64,000 bases of DNA, taken from assembly GCF_000422485.1 (NCBI RefSeq), contig NZ_KE383852.1:124001-188000 (forward strand), in the 5' to 3' direction. The notes beneath the pieces are model-generated. The model was given only the letters and a program-made list of their open reading frames with translations. It was not told the DNA's origin and did not search any database. The translations under genes and the position numbers were made by a program. Origin of the DNA: Paenibacillus pasadenensis DSM 19293 (GTDB lineage Bacteria; Bacillota; Bacilli; Paenibacillales; Paenibacillaceae). Positions 42,758 through 51,040 of the stretch are shown piece by piece (position 1 is the first letter of the stretch; each line of letters opens with the position of its first letter).

Positions 42758-43393
42758 CTACACCTCTCTTTCGGGTTGTCGTTCGCGCCCCGCCAGCAGG
42801 CGAGCGAGCTGGCGGGCGGCCGCTGCGATCGCCAGCGAGGACAGCCTGCAGGCGGCAGCCGCCAGCGCAAGCCGATCCCACCCTGCCGCATCGCCGACGG
42901 CGACCGGTCCCTGCCAGCTGTCGGCGAGCAGCGGATAAAGGGAGACGAGCGTCGCCGCTCCCGTCAGAATGACGAGCTGCGCCGGCGCCCGAAGCGACAG
43001 CAGCGCGGCCAGGGCGCCGCCGATCAATGCCGCGTCCCAGCCGCTGCGCGCGAGGACGAGCTGCGGCGCAGCCAGAAACAGGCTGTCCAGCCAGATCAGC
43101 AGGAAGCCGAGCAAAAACGCGCATCCGAGCAAATAAAGCCGGTCGGATGCGCGGATATGCCGCTGCAGCGTCCAGAGAGCAAAGAAAACGAGAGCGATCG
43201 CCGCTCCGTTCACGACGAGCTTGCTCCCCAGCGGAATCCATACGGGCGAGAGCGCGCAAAGCACCGCCAGCGCCGCCGCTCCATGCCTCGCCTTCAGTCC
43301 GCCGGCCGCTTCTTTGTTCCAGCCGCTTGCCAGCAATATGAGCCCGATGAGCGCGACCTGCGCCGCTGCGAATCCATCGCTGATGGCCGCCAT
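42758..43393 (-). CDS. yphA: YphA-like integral membrane protein
   Basis: The ATG at 43393 with GGAGG eight bases upstream gives 211 residues, almost wholly hydrophobic with about six helices. The position between rpsA and the YIEGIA gene equals B. subtilis yphA. Sequence conservation in this family is low, so identity rests on place and topology. The C-terminus is Arg-rich (ARLLAGRERQPEREV). Confidence 0.68.
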   Translation of the reverse strand: MAAISDGFAAAQVALIGLILLASGWNKEAAGGLKARHGAAALAVLCALSPVWIPLGSKLVVNGAAIALVFFALWTLQRHIRASDRLYLLGCAFLLGFLLIWLDSLFLAAPQLVLARSGWDAALIGGALAALLSLRAPAQLVILTGAATLVSLYPLLADSWQGPVAVGDAAGWDRLALAAAACRLSSLAIAAAARQLARLLAGRERQPEREV

Positions 43394-43448
43394 TGGCTTC
43401 ACCTCCACCCGGCTATTATGCGCGTAGCGGCGGGGGATTATCAGCCAA

Positions 43449-43486
43449 AAAAGCCCTGTTTCGCCAGAAGGCGAAACAGGGCTTTT
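43449..43486 (-). terminator. Terminator after rpsA
   Basis: A perfect 17-pair stem (43449-43465 with 43470-43486), loop of 4, with six U on the minus-strand side (TTTTTTGG). It lies just before the yphA start and insulates the two units. Confidence 0.9.
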
Positions 43487-43497
43487 GGAAATGACGA

Positions 43498-44751
43498 TTA
43501 GTTTTTGAACTTGCTCAGCTTGTCGCCGAAGCGCTCGCCGAGGTTGAAGCTCATGCTTTGGTTGCTCAGGGAGACGTTCGGATTGTCGATCTTCTCCTTG
43601 AAGCCGCCGCGGTCGGAACGCTCGCGAGCAGGACGCTCGGAACGAGGAGCTTGCTCCGGAGCTTCTTCCGTTTCTTTGATGCTCAGGCTGACGCGCTTCT
43701 CGGACGGATTGAAGTCGAGGATTTTTGCCTTGACTTCTTGGCCTTCCTTGAGCACTTCCTGCGGCGTAGCCACATGGCGGTGAGCGATCTGCGAAACGTG
43801 CACGAGACCTTCGACGCCAGGCGCGATCTCGACGAACGCGCCGAAGTTCACGAGACGGCGAACCGTACCCGTTACGATGTCGCCCGTCTTGAACTGGCCG
43901 TTCACGGATTCCCAAGGACCCGGCTGAGCGGCTTTGATGCTGAGGCTGATCTTGCCGACGGAAGGATCCAGCTTAAGCACCTTCACGCGTACCGCTTGGC
44001 CTTCGGAGACGACATCCTTCGGATGCGCCACATGCTGCCAGGACATTTCGGATACGTGCACCAGTCCGTCTACTCCGCCGATGTCGACGAATGCGCCGAA
44101 CGGAGTCAGGCGTTGCACCGTGCCTTCGAGCTCTTGGCCCACTTGCAGGCTGTCCATGACCTTTTGCTTGTTTTGCTCGAATTCCGCTTCCAGAACTTCT
44201 TTGGCGGAGAGGATGATTTTGTTGTTCTCGCGGTCGATTTCCTTGATCTTCACTTTCAGGGTACGGCCTTTGTAGTCTTTGAAGTCTTCGACGAAATGAC
44301 GCTCGACCATCGATGCCGGAATGAATCCGCGTACGCCGACGTCAACGACAAGACCGCCTTTGACTACGTCTGCAACCGTCACTTCGAGAACCTCGCCGGC
44401 TTCGAACTGCGCTTGCAGGGAGTCCCAGGACTTTTCTGCGTCCACTGCTTTTTTGGAGAGCAGCAGCTTTTCCTTCTCGTCATCGATCGTGATGACCTTG
44501 AGGGTCAGCTCATCGCCGAGCTTGACGGCGTCGTTCGCGCTGTCCAGCTGAACGGAGCTCAGCTCGCGCAGCGGAATGATGCCGTCATATTTATAACCGA
44601 GGCTTACCGTAGCCTGGTTGTCTTCGACTTTCACGATGGTGCCGGTTACGATGTCGCCCTTTTTCAGGGTGACGATGTTCTCCAGCTCATCCTGGCTGAG
44701 ACCTTGCTGAGATTCTTGGACAGAGTCCTGGATTTTTGTTTCTTCTGACAT
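43498..44751 (-). CDS. rpsA: 30S ribosomal protein S1 homologue
   Basis: The 417-residue protein has four S1 RNA-binding repeats: KKGDIVTGTIVKVEDNQATVSLGYKYDG near 30, FEAGEVLEVTVADVVKGGLVVDVGVRGFIPASMV near 115, LQVGQELEGTVQRLTPFGAFVDIGGVDGLVHVSEMSW near 200, and FKTGDIVTGTVRRLVNFGAFVEIAPGVEGLVHVS near 285. The C-terminal tail is charged. GGAGG precedes the ATG. In low-GC Gram-positives this protein is not a firm ribosomal component. Confidence 0.95.
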   Translation of the reverse strand: MSEETKIQDSVQESQQGLSQDELENIVTLKKGDIVTGTIVKVEDNQATVSLGYKYDGIIPLRELSSVQLDSANDAVKLGDELTLKVITIDDEKEKLLLSKKAVDAEKSWDSLQAQFEAGEVLEVTVADVVKGGLVVDVGVRGFIPASMVERHFVEDFKDYKGRTLKVKIKEIDRENNKIILSAKEVLEAEFEQNKQKVMDSLQVGQELEGTVQRLTPFGAFVDIGGVDGLVHVSEMSWQHVAHPKDVVSEGQAVRVKVLKLDPSVGKISLSIKAAQPGPWESVNGQFKTGDIVTGTVRRLVNFGAFVEIAPGVEGLVHVSQIAHRHVATPQEVLKEGQEVKAKILDFNPSEKRVSLSIKETEEAPEQAPRSERPARERSDRGGFKEKIDNPNVSLSNQSMSFNLGERFGDKLSKFKN

Positions 44752-44824
44752 CGAAATTACCTCCTCAGTTCATACCCCAACTTTATTTAAACCCAAATTG
44801 CACTGTTGAATCAGGAATAAGGGA

Positions 44825-45406
44825 TTAAAACAATGCTCGTTCGCGAAGCTTTGCGATGTCGCTCATGATCTTGGCTGTGACCTGCTCCAGCGTGTCTCCG
44901 GAAGAAGAATGGATGAATTCGGTCAAATCCACCGGAGGACCGTAGATGACGCGGGTTTTGCCGAACAATCGGTAAGAGCCGACGATCGCGACCGGAATGA
45001 CGGTCGCTCCGCTCCGCATGGCGATCATGGCCGCGCCTTTTTTGGCCGCGTCCCCGCCGCTGTTGCGGGTCCCTTCCGGGAAGATCCCCATCACGCCGCC
45101 TTCTTTCAGAAGGGTGATCGCCGTGCGGATCGATTCTTTGCTGACGCCGCCCCGCTTGACGGGAAAAGCGCCGAGACCGTGGATCAGCTTGCCCAGCACC
45201 GGCACTTCGAACAGCTCCGCCTTGGCCATGTAGTGGACCTTGCGGTCGAGCTTGATCCCCACCGTAGGCGGATCGAAGTTGCTGATGTGGTTCGAGCACA
45301 GGATGACCGGCCCGTCCGCGGGAACATGCTGCAGCCCTTCGGCCTTCAGCCGGAACAGCACGGCATAAGCGCCTCTCAGGACGCCTCGGCAAAATTCATA
45401 GAGCAT
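44825..45406 (-). CDS. plsC: 1-acyl-sn-glycerol-3-phosphate acyltransferase PlsC
   Basis: The 193-residue enzyme has the acyltransferase motifs NHISNFD near residue 38 (H-x4-D) and FPEGTRN near 112. It makes phosphatidic acid from the lysophosphatidate produced by PlsY. The start overlaps the cmk end by 11 bases. Confidence 0.95.
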   Translation of the reverse strand: MLYEFCRGVLRGAYAVLFRLKAEGLQHVPADGPVILCSNHISNFDPPTVGIKLDRKVHYMAKAELFEVPVLGKLIHGLGAFPVKRGGVSKESIRTAITLLKEGGVMGIFPEGTRNSGGDAAKKGAAMIAMRSGATVIPVAIVGSYRLFGKTRVIYGPPVDLTEFIHSSSGDTLEQVTAKIMSDIAKLRERALF

Positions 45407-46109
45407 CCTGCTTCGCCTCCGCCAGTTTCTCGAGCGCCATCTCCCGGATTCTCGAGACGACCTCGTCCGCCGGAATGCCCGTGCTGTCGAGCAGCACCGC
45501 GTCGTCCGCCTGCAGCAGCGGCGATACGGCCCGTCCCATGTCCTTGCGGTCCCGCTCCTCGATCTCCCGCTCCATCTGCTCGAGCGAGATGCCGAGCGCG
45601 TCTCCGGCTTCCAGATGGCGCCGGCGGGCGCGCTCCTGCACGCTCGCCGTCAGATACACCTTGAGCTCCGCGTCCGGCAGGACGTGAGAGCCGATGTCGC
45701 GGCCGTCCATGACGACGCCCTTGGCGGAGGCGAGCGCCCGCTGCATCTCGACGAGCCGGATGCGGACGCCGTCGATCGCGGCGACCCGGGAAACGTGGAG
45801 ATTGATGTCTCTGGAGCGGATCCGGCTCGTCACATCCTCGCCGCCCAGCAGGACGACCTGCCCGTCGGGGCCGGGCGCGAGCCGGATGTCGAGCTTGCGG
45901 GCATGGGCGGTCACGGCTTCGTCGTTCTCGATATCCAGCCCGGCTTCCCTGGCGCTCCAGGTCACGGCACGATACATGGCTCCCGTGTCGATATAAATAT
46001 AGCCTAATGCCTCGGCAACGCTCCGTGCAACGGTGCTCTTGCCGGCACCGGCGGGTCCGTCGATCGCGATGTTGATGCGTTCGTCCATCCCGTCGTGATG
46101 GATAGTCAA
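45396..46109 (-). CDS. cmk: Cytidylate kinase
   Basis: The enzyme phosphorylates CMP and dCMP. GPAGAGKST is the P-loop, then GYIYIDTGAMYRAVTW and DGRDIGSHVLPDAELKVYLTAS. The start is unclear: a TTG at 46109 has GGAGG at the right distance and gives 237 residues; an ATG at 46088 (230 residues) has no ribosome site but matches the usual N-terminus. A promoter at 46188-46216 serves this gene. Confidence 0.93.
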   Translation of the reverse strand: MTIHHDGMDERINIAIDGPAGAGKSTVARSVAEALGYIYIDTGAMYRAVTWSAREAGLDIENDEAVTAHARKLDIRLAPGPDGQVVLLGGEDVTSRIRSRDINLHVSRVAAIDGVRIRLVEMQRALASAKGVVMDGRDIGSHVLPDAELKVYLTASVQERARRRHLEAGDALGISLEQMEREIEERDRKDMGRAVSPLLQADDAVLLDSTGIPADEVVSRIREMALEKLAEAKQDAL

Positions 46110-46141
46110 GATCGGTTCCTCCAAGCAGCATCTAGGTTACG

Positions 46142-46396
46142 TTAGTCATCCAAAATCAGTAAAAAAGCAGGCTTTGCCTGCCCGTCGATTATATCACAGT
46201 CAACGGATGGATGCAAAACGGTTAGCGCCCTATCGCAAATCAACTGTCCGAGACGCTCGCCCTCGTCCGCCCTCCAGACGGAGAAGCCAGGGTGCCTGCC
46301 CAGCGCATGCAGTCCAGCCTGAGCGAGCACCGCCGCCGCGAGCAGCGCCGCTGCCGCCGCCGCCAGCCAAGCCGTAGGCGCATCGAGCCGCTTCAT
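46142..46396 (-). CDS. Small membrane protein, possibly YpfB-like
   Basis: 84 residues starting MKRLDAPTAWLAAAAAALLAAAVLAQAG: one N-terminal membrane helix and a short soluble tail. GGAGGGGG lies before the ATG. Position between ypfA and cmk is that of B. subtilis ypfB. Odd: the last 20 or so codons cover the cmk promoter and a terminator, so full-length message would need readthrough. It may be a decaying or mis-called gene. Confidence 0.45.
   Translation of the reverse strand: MKRLDAPTAWLAAAAAALLAAAVLAQAGLHALGRHPGFSVWRADEGERLGQLICDRALTVLHPSVDCDIIDGQAKPAFLLILDD
46161..46181 (-). terminator. Terminator at the end of the ypfB-like frame
   Basis: GCAGGC/GCCTGC with a 3-base loop (46167-46172 and 46176-46181) and six U (46161-46166). 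It begins exactly at the predicted cmk transcription start. Confidence 0.75.
46188..46216 (-). promoter_or_regulatory. Promoter of cmk
   Basis: TTGCAT (46211-46216) and TATAAT (46188-46193) are 17 bases apart. The start at about 46181 coincides with the 5' base of a terminator-like hairpin, which would sit at the very 5' end of the cmk message. Confidence 0.65.
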
Positions 46397-46496
46397 CCTC
46401 TCCCCCTCCCGCCGTCCCGCCGCGTGCCGGGCCGCCGCTGTTAGCTTGTGCCTGAAAAGGAAAACTATGCGGGGAAAGGCGCCGGAGCTTTCCGGC

Positions 46497-47147
46497 CTAT
46501 TTGCGCAGCTCGAGCTGCCGCTCGAAGCAGCAGCGGATGATTTTCTGACGGTCCGGCTCGGAGATCGTCGTGAACTTGACCATCGCCTGCTTGCGTCCGT
46601 TCTCGAGCATCTTGGCCCGGATCACCTCGCCTTTGAAGAAGGCATGCTCCACGACGCCGTTCTTGAACGGGACGAGCAGCCAGCACTCGAGCTCCATGCC
46701 GGTCTCCAGCAGCCGGCTGGCCTCGCAATAGAACGAGATGCCTCCGCCGCCGACGTCGTCGGTGATGCCGATGAAGCGATTCTGTCCGCGCGCGCTCACG
46801 GCCAGCTCCAGCTCGGCCGGCACGCGCAGGTAGCTGCGGCGCTGGATGCGGGTCATGCTGCTCTCCTCCGCCTTGCGGATGCGGACGAGGCGCAGCACGT
46901 CGTCGCGATAGCCGGTCACGTAGGAATTGAAATAATGCTTGACTCCGTCCGGGCTGATGATGAAGATGGACAGCTCGTCTCCCAGATACAGCTTGCGGAG
47001 CTTGCCGCTCGGCTCATGAATCGGAATCTCCATGTACAAGGAATCCGCGTCCTCATCCGCCACCCTGGACTTGTAGACGGACTGGGCTTCCTCTTCGTCG
47101 GAGGAAGCGACCTGGATGAACAGGAAATCGTTGATTCTAGGCAGCAA
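46497..47147 (-). CDS. ypfA: c-di-GMP-binding PilZ/flagellar brake protein YpfA
   Basis: The 216-residue protein has the N-terminal YcgR-type domain and a PilZ domain with the c-di-GMP motif QRRSYLRV near residue 103 (RxxxR) and DVGGGGISF near 130 (D/NxSxxG type; the Ser is replaced by Gly). In B. subtilis YpfA (MotI) brakes flagella by binding MotA. Start is TTG at 47147, seven bases after AGGGGGG, across a run of T. Extended -10 promoter (TGCTATAAT, 47177-47182) gives a very short leader. Confidence 0.88.
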   Translation of the reverse strand: MLPRINDFLFIQVASSDEEEAQSVYKSRVADEDADSLYMEIPIHEPSGKLRKLYLGDELSIFIISPDGVKHYFNSYVTGYRDDVLRLVRIRKAEESSMTRIQRRSYLRVPAELELAVSARGQNRFIGITDDVGGGGISFYCEASRLLETGMELECWLLVPFKNGVVEHAFFKGEVIRAKMLENGRKQAMVKFTTISEPDRQKIIRCCFERQLELRK

Positions 47148-47176
47148 AAAAAGGCCCCCCTCCCCTTGATGCCATG

Positions 47177-47185
47177 ATTATAGCA
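47177..47185 (-). promoter_or_regulatory. Extended -10 promoter of ypfA
   Basis: TGCTATAAT on the minus strand (TATAAT at 47177-47182). No good -35. Start near 47170, about 23 bases before the TTG. Confidence 0.6.
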
Positions 47186-47270
47186 TGTCGGGTGAAAGGG
47201 AGCCAGATGGAATGGAGCGGCCGGGTCGGCTGCGGACCCGGCCGCTCGCAAGCGGCGGAACGCGCGCCGC

Positions 47271-48605
47271 TCAGGCTTCGGGAATCTCCTCGACCGCTTC
47301 TTCGGCGCCGGTCTCGGCATTGATGTAGACCCGATAGGTGAAGCCGTTGCTCTTGCCTTTGTACTCGTAGCACAGCACTTCCTCGTTGTCCTCGTTCTTG
47401 ATCAGCGCCAGACGGCCGGCCTTGCCGCCCATCGCCTCGGTCAAGCCCTTGCGCGCCTCGGTCTCGGCGAGCGCCGGCTTCGCCAGGTCGCGCTTCTTGT
47501 GGGCGTAGACGTAATCGCCTGCCTGCAGGCCGACGACTTCGCCGTCGTCCAGCGCGACCTTGACGGTCAGCTTGTCCGGATAAAGCAGCACGCCGTCCTG
47601 CTTGGCGACATAGGTGAATACGCCTTCGTTGCCGAACTCGTCGTAGGTGACGGCTTCCATATCCTTGTATCCGTGCTTGTCCAGAAACTTCGCGGCGCCG
47701 CTTTTGGCCTCGGCCAGCTTCAGCTTCTTGTCCGCGATGTCGCGAGGCTTGACGAACCAGAGCAGGTCGCCTCCGCGGTAGGTGAAATCCATCGCGATGT
47801 CCTTGCCGCTGCCCTTTTCGACAATCGCGGAGTAAGAGGCGTAAGGCGTGCCCTTGCCGTTCTCGGTCACCTTGATCGGAGCGTCCGGGCCGAGGCCGAG
47901 GAATTCGGCCGCTTTGCGCTTGATCTCCTCCGGCGTCGCCGGCTTGCCGGAGAGCATGCTGACGGTCCGCTTCTCGTACAGGCTCGTTACCGTCGGCCCC
48001 CAGTCAATCGAATCGAACTGGCCGACCTTCGAGTCGACCGTCTTGAAGCCTTCGACGATCGCGTTGCCGGACTGCTGGCGGTCGGCGGCCAGAGCCGTCT
48101 CGACGTCCATCCAGCGGAGCTTGTCCTGCAGCACCTTGTTCTGCACCTGCTCGAGGTCGCGGTTGATTTCCGACGACTTGTCGAACAGCGTCTGCATCGT
48201 CTTCATCTCCCCGTCCGTCAGCGGCTGCTTGGTCAGGTCGCGCATCGACGCCTTGTAGGCGAAGTTGGAAATATGGGACAGGAAGTCGCCGGTTTTCTGG
48301 AACGGCAGCATCCGGACCGGCAGCTGGTTGATCTCGCTTTGCGCCTGGCTCGTCAGCCGCCAGACGTTCACGAGGCTCTTGCGCTGGAAGTTCTGCGAGC
48401 CGGCATTGACGGCCAGCGTCGTGCCGAGCTGGTGATGGAGCCGATCCATGTGATAGCTCAGATCGTGGAAAGCTTTCTGGTATTGGTTCTCCGCCTTGAT
48501 GAGGATCGAATTCTTTTCCTGATGCTCTTGATATCCCCAGTAGGCCGCGCCGATGAGCAGGAGCGTCATGACGGGAAAGAGCACGCTGCTGAGTCGTTGG
48601 TACAT
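47271..48605 (-). CDS. ypeB: Germination protein YpeB
   Basis: The ATG at 48605 with AAGGAG gives 444 residues: an N-terminal anchor (FPVMTLLLIGAAYWGY), a long helical region and C-terminal PepSY-type repeats (residues about 230-440, KVTENGKGTPYASYSAIVEKG, KFLDKHGYKDMEAVTYDE, VYINAETGAEEAVEEI). YpeB and the cortex-lytic enzyme SleB stabilise one another in spores. sleB, normally directly upstream, is not here. Confidence 0.92.
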   Translation of the reverse strand: MYQRLSSVLFPVMTLLLIGAAYWGYQEHQEKNSILIKAENQYQKAFHDLSYHMDRLHHQLGTTLAVNAGSQNFQRKSLVNVWRLTSQAQSEINQLPVRMLPFQKTGDFLSHISNFAYKASMRDLTKQPLTDGEMKTMQTLFDKSSEINRDLEQVQNKVLQDKLRWMDVETALAADRQQSGNAIVEGFKTVDSKVGQFDSIDWGPTVTSLYEKRTVSMLSGKPATPEEIKRKAAEFLGLGPDAPIKVTENGKGTPYASYSAIVEKGSGKDIAMDFTYRGGDLLWFVKPRDIADKKLKLAEAKSGAAKFLDKHGYKDMEAVTYDEFGNEGVFTYVAKQDGVLLYPDKLTVKVALDDGEVVGLQAGDYVYAHKKRDLAKPALAETEARKGLTEAMGGKAGRLALIKNEDNEEVLCYEYKGKSNGFTYRVYINAETGAEEAVEEIPEA

Positions 48606-48676
48606 AAAGCACAAGCTCCTTTCTTCTGCCAAACCTGGGGTTAGTTTGGGTAGAGGGAAGGAGCTTTATGCACCGC

Positions 48677-48835
48677 TTATATCGGCATTTCTTCGATTTC
48701 GAAATCGTCGGTGTTGTTGCACAGGCATTGCTTGAAGCCGGTGTCCACCCTCGCTCCGTCCCTCCTGCCGCGCAGGACGAACTTCTCGCCGCAGATGCGG
48801 CAGCGGATGCTCACCTTGACTCTCGCCTCCTCCAT
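48677..48835 (-). CDS. Small protein with two cysteine pairs (zinc-ribbon-like)
   Basis: 52 residues, MEEARVKVSIRCRICGEKF... ending EIEEMPI and TAA. Cysteines occur as CRIC (12, 15) and CLC (37, 39), suggesting a zinc-binding knuckle pair. GAGGAGG lies six to seven bases before the ATG. It fills the space between prsW and ypeB, where B. subtilis has sleB. Not similar to anything I can name. Confidence 0.72.
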   Translation of the reverse strand: MEEARVKVSIRCRICGEKFVLRGRRDGARVDTGFKQCLCNNTDDFEIEEMPI

Positions 48836-48892
48836 GACATGCCTCCTCTCTTTCGCGATCGGTCCTCTCTATTCGCAGTATGGACCGATCCG

Positions 48893-49588
48893 TCAGAGCT
48901 TAACCTCCTCCTCGCGTCCGACGATGCGGAACGGGGAGCGCGCGTTGGCGCGCCCGATCTTGACGAGCCCCCAGATCCAGAGGAACGCCATGAACGGGAT
49001 GATGCCCCACGCGATCTCGCTGACATCCGAGGTGAGGATCCAGTCGTACAGGCCGTGCCAGACGACCGGGAGCGCGAGCGACAGCGCCAGCAGGCCGCGA
49101 ACGCTGCGTCGAGGAGCGAACTTGGCCTTGCCGAAATAATAGCCCATCATGATGCCGAAAAGCGCATGGCCGGACACCGGCAGCAGCGCGCGCAGCATGA
49201 GGGTCGTGAAGGTGGACGGATAGTACACGGCATAGAGGATGTTCTCGAGCGTCGCGAAGCCGAGCGAGATGCTGGCCGCATAGACGATGCCGTCGTAAGG
49301 CTCGTCGAATTCCGTATGGTTGAAGATGATATGGTACAGGACGAACCATTTCGCCAGTTCTTCTACGCCGCCGGACAGGCCGAAGGAGAAGAACACCGGA
49401 TGGCTGCCGAGCCACAGCTCGAAGCCTCGCTGGATCACCATGACAGGCACGACGATCAGCATGCCGGTTAGGAACAGCTTGAGCACGAGATGGATCGGCT
49501 CGCTGTCGTATCGGTCTTTGAGGTAAAGATAGGTCAGCAGCGCGACTCCCGGCGCGATCGCGGCAGTCAGGATGGAGAACAGCAGCAA
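48893..49588 (-). CDS. prsW: Intramembrane protease PrsW
   Basis: 231 residues, seven or eight helices, with the glutamate motif GGVEELAKWF near residue 74, the second motif ASISLGFATLENILY near 105 and conserved His in SGHALFG near 140 and WHGLYDW near 178. PrsW does the first cleavage of anti-sigma RsiW in B. subtilis. The start is TTG at 49588 with GGAGG about 11 bases upstream. The anti-sigma encoded at 9100 is a conceivable substrate, with no evidence beyond class. Confidence 0.93.
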   Translation of the reverse strand: MLLFSILTAAIAPGVALLTYLYLKDRYDSEPIHLVLKLFLTGMLIVVPVMVIQRGFELWLGSHPVFFSFGLSGGVEELAKWFVLYHIIFNHTEFDEPYDGIVYAASISLGFATLENILYAVYYPSTFTTLMLRALLPVSGHALFGIMMGYYFGKAKFAPRRSVRGLLALSLALPVVWHGLYDWILTSDVSEIAWGIIPFMAFLWIWGLVKIGRANARSPFRIVGREEEVKL

Positions 49589-49632
49589 GCGTTGTCACGC
49601 CTCCTTCGGGGGAATCGCTATAGGATCAGCAC

Positions 49633-49677
49633 AAAAAAGGAGCACTCGCTCCGGCAGGCCGGCGAACGCGAATGCTC
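49633..49677 (-). terminator. Terminator after mecA
   Basis: An interrupted stem GAGCA-N-TCGC...GCGA-N-TGCTC with an inner CCGGC/GCCGG pair, followed by six U (49633-49638). Confidence 0.75.
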
Positions 49678-49693
49678 ATTGTCGCTGGGATGG

Positions 49694-50302
49694 TTAAGAA
49701 AAATGATGGCATAGCTCGCGGACCGCGTCGGCGGGCATGATCACTTTGCCGTATTCGTCCAAAACCGCGGAGGTGACGGAGGTCGCCTCGCCGAATTCGG
49801 CCAGCACCGCGATCATCGCGTTCTGCACGCCGGCATCCGCCTGGGCGGTGTCGAAGGCGAGAATCCAGCGTCCGTGGTAGGAATGAAGCTTGCCCTCCTC
49901 GGTCAATCCGGAAGCCTTCAGCTGCTTGGCGGCAGAGATGACGTCCTCGAAGTCGCGGAACGAATACATGATCGTGTCGCTGGATTCCAGCGTCACTTCC
50001 ATCTCGTACATTTCCTCGTCCGCTTCGTCCTCGTCCATTCGGCCGTTGCTGCTGACATTGACCTTGCCGCGGGTCACGATGACGACCATGCCTTGAGCGG
50101 GCATGGCGATCACCTCGACGGCCAGCGGTCCGTTGGCGTCGAAGCCGAGTTCCGAATAAGCCTGGTCCATCATTTCGCTGAACAGCTCGTGCACTTTCGG
50201 TATCTCGCGCCACATGTCGTCCTTCTGGATCCCGCGCTCCAGCAGGTCGTCGAACGTCAGAAAAATGCGAATTTTGTCTTGCCCCAGCCGTTCGATCTTC
50301 AT
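49694..50302 (-). CDS. mecA: MecA/YpbH-family ClpC adaptor
   Basis: The ATG at 50302 with AGAGGAGG gives 202 residues: N-terminal substrate-binding part (MKIERLGQDKIRIFLTFDDLLERG), an acidic linker near 95-105 (MDEDEADEEMYEM) and a C-terminal ClpC-binding domain (FRDFEDVISAAKQL). It hands substrates such as ComK-type factors to ClpCP. The position near the ypbG-like phosphoesterase suggests the YpbH paralogue. Confidence 0.92.
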   Translation of the reverse strand: MKIERLGQDKIRIFLTFDDLLERGIQKDDMWREIPKVHELFSEMMDQAYSELGFDANGPLAVEVIAMPAQGMVVIVTRGKVNVSSNGRMDEDEADEEMYEMEVTLESSDTIMYSFRDFEDVISAAKQLKASGLTEEGKLHSYHGRWILAFDTAQADAGVQNAMIAVLAEFGEATSVTSAVLDEYGKVIMPADAVRELCHHFS

Positions 50303-50421
50303 GACAGGATCCTCCTCTGCAGCATCGGATATAACAGCGTATGATGCACAAGCCATAAGGTGCGGCATACGTGCCATATGACTATATTACCATTTCCCGC
50401 GGAGGAATGCATCCGAACGGC

Positions 50422-50460
50422 AAAAAAACAGCCGTCCCGCCCATAGGGCGTGGCGGCTGT
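50422..50460 (-). terminator. Terminator after the small membrane gene at 50469
   Basis: ACAGCCGCC...GGGACGGCTGT stem with inner CGCCC/GGGCG around TAT, followed by seven U (50422-50428). Confidence 0.85.
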
Positions 50461-50468
50461 CGGGAGAG

Positions 50469-50828
50469 TCAATGCGGCATGGAGGCGCCGGCCTCCGCCA
50501 GCAGCTTGTCGGTCTCTTTCTTGACCGCGGGATCGCTGCTTACGAGCGCCGCGATCTGCGCCCACGCCTGGGCGTCGCCGGCATGGGCGGCGGCCGGCTC
50601 CGCCCGGCGCTCGGACACGGCCGGCTCCGGCGCGACGGGCTTGGCCGAGCGGCCGATCGTCCCCATCCCTTGACGGAGCGCCCCCGCCATCGACTTCCTC
50701 ACGACGCCCGACCACAGCTGGCCGGCCGCGACACCGGCCGCCGCCGCCAATCCGGGACGCTTGCGCGCGACATACAGCGCCGCTGCGGCGCCTGCGATTC
50801 CACCAGCAATGAAACTTCCCAGCCTCAA
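50469..50828 (-). CDS. Small protein with N-terminal Gly/Ala membrane helix
   Basis: About 120 residues, LGSFIAGGIAGAAAALYVARKRPG at the start and an acid/Lys tail (SSDPAVKKETDKLLAEAG). AAGGAGG lies eight bases before a TTG at 50828, and only two before an ATG at 50834; the TTG is preferred. YtxH-like in shape only. No function known. Divergent from the deacetylase gene. Confidence 0.65.
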   Translation of the reverse strand: MRLGSFIAGGIAGAAAALYVARKRPGLAAAAGVAAGQLWSGVVRKSMAGALRQGMGTIGRSAKPVAPEPAVSERRAEPAAAHAGDAQAWAQIAALVSSDPAVKKETDKLLAEAGASMPH

Positions 50829-50961
50829 GGCCATCTCCTCCTTCGGGTAAGACGCAAGAGCGTCTTCGCTTCGACTTGATGCCGGTAGCTTGTCCATTCC
50901 GCAGCCGGTTCATGCCGCTGCCTCTCCGACCGGGTTTCATGCGGCGGCGCGTCGGTTATTA

Positions 50962-50970
50962 TGGTAGAAT
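50962..50970 (+). promoter_or_regulatory. Extended -10 promoter of the deacetylase gene
   Basis: TGGTAGAAT on the plus strand, with no clear -35; about 70 bases before the TTG start at 51041. Confidence 0.45.
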
Positions 50971-51040
50971 GAGCATCTTGGGCGTGACCGGCCGAGCTGC
51001 CGGCCGCCGCTCCACAATCAGGCATCTGGAGGGAATCTTC

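Noticed and set aside
43394-43446. GTG start of the yphA-like gene at 43402
   Set aside because: The GTG overlaps the ribosome site; the ATG at 43393 has correct spacing.
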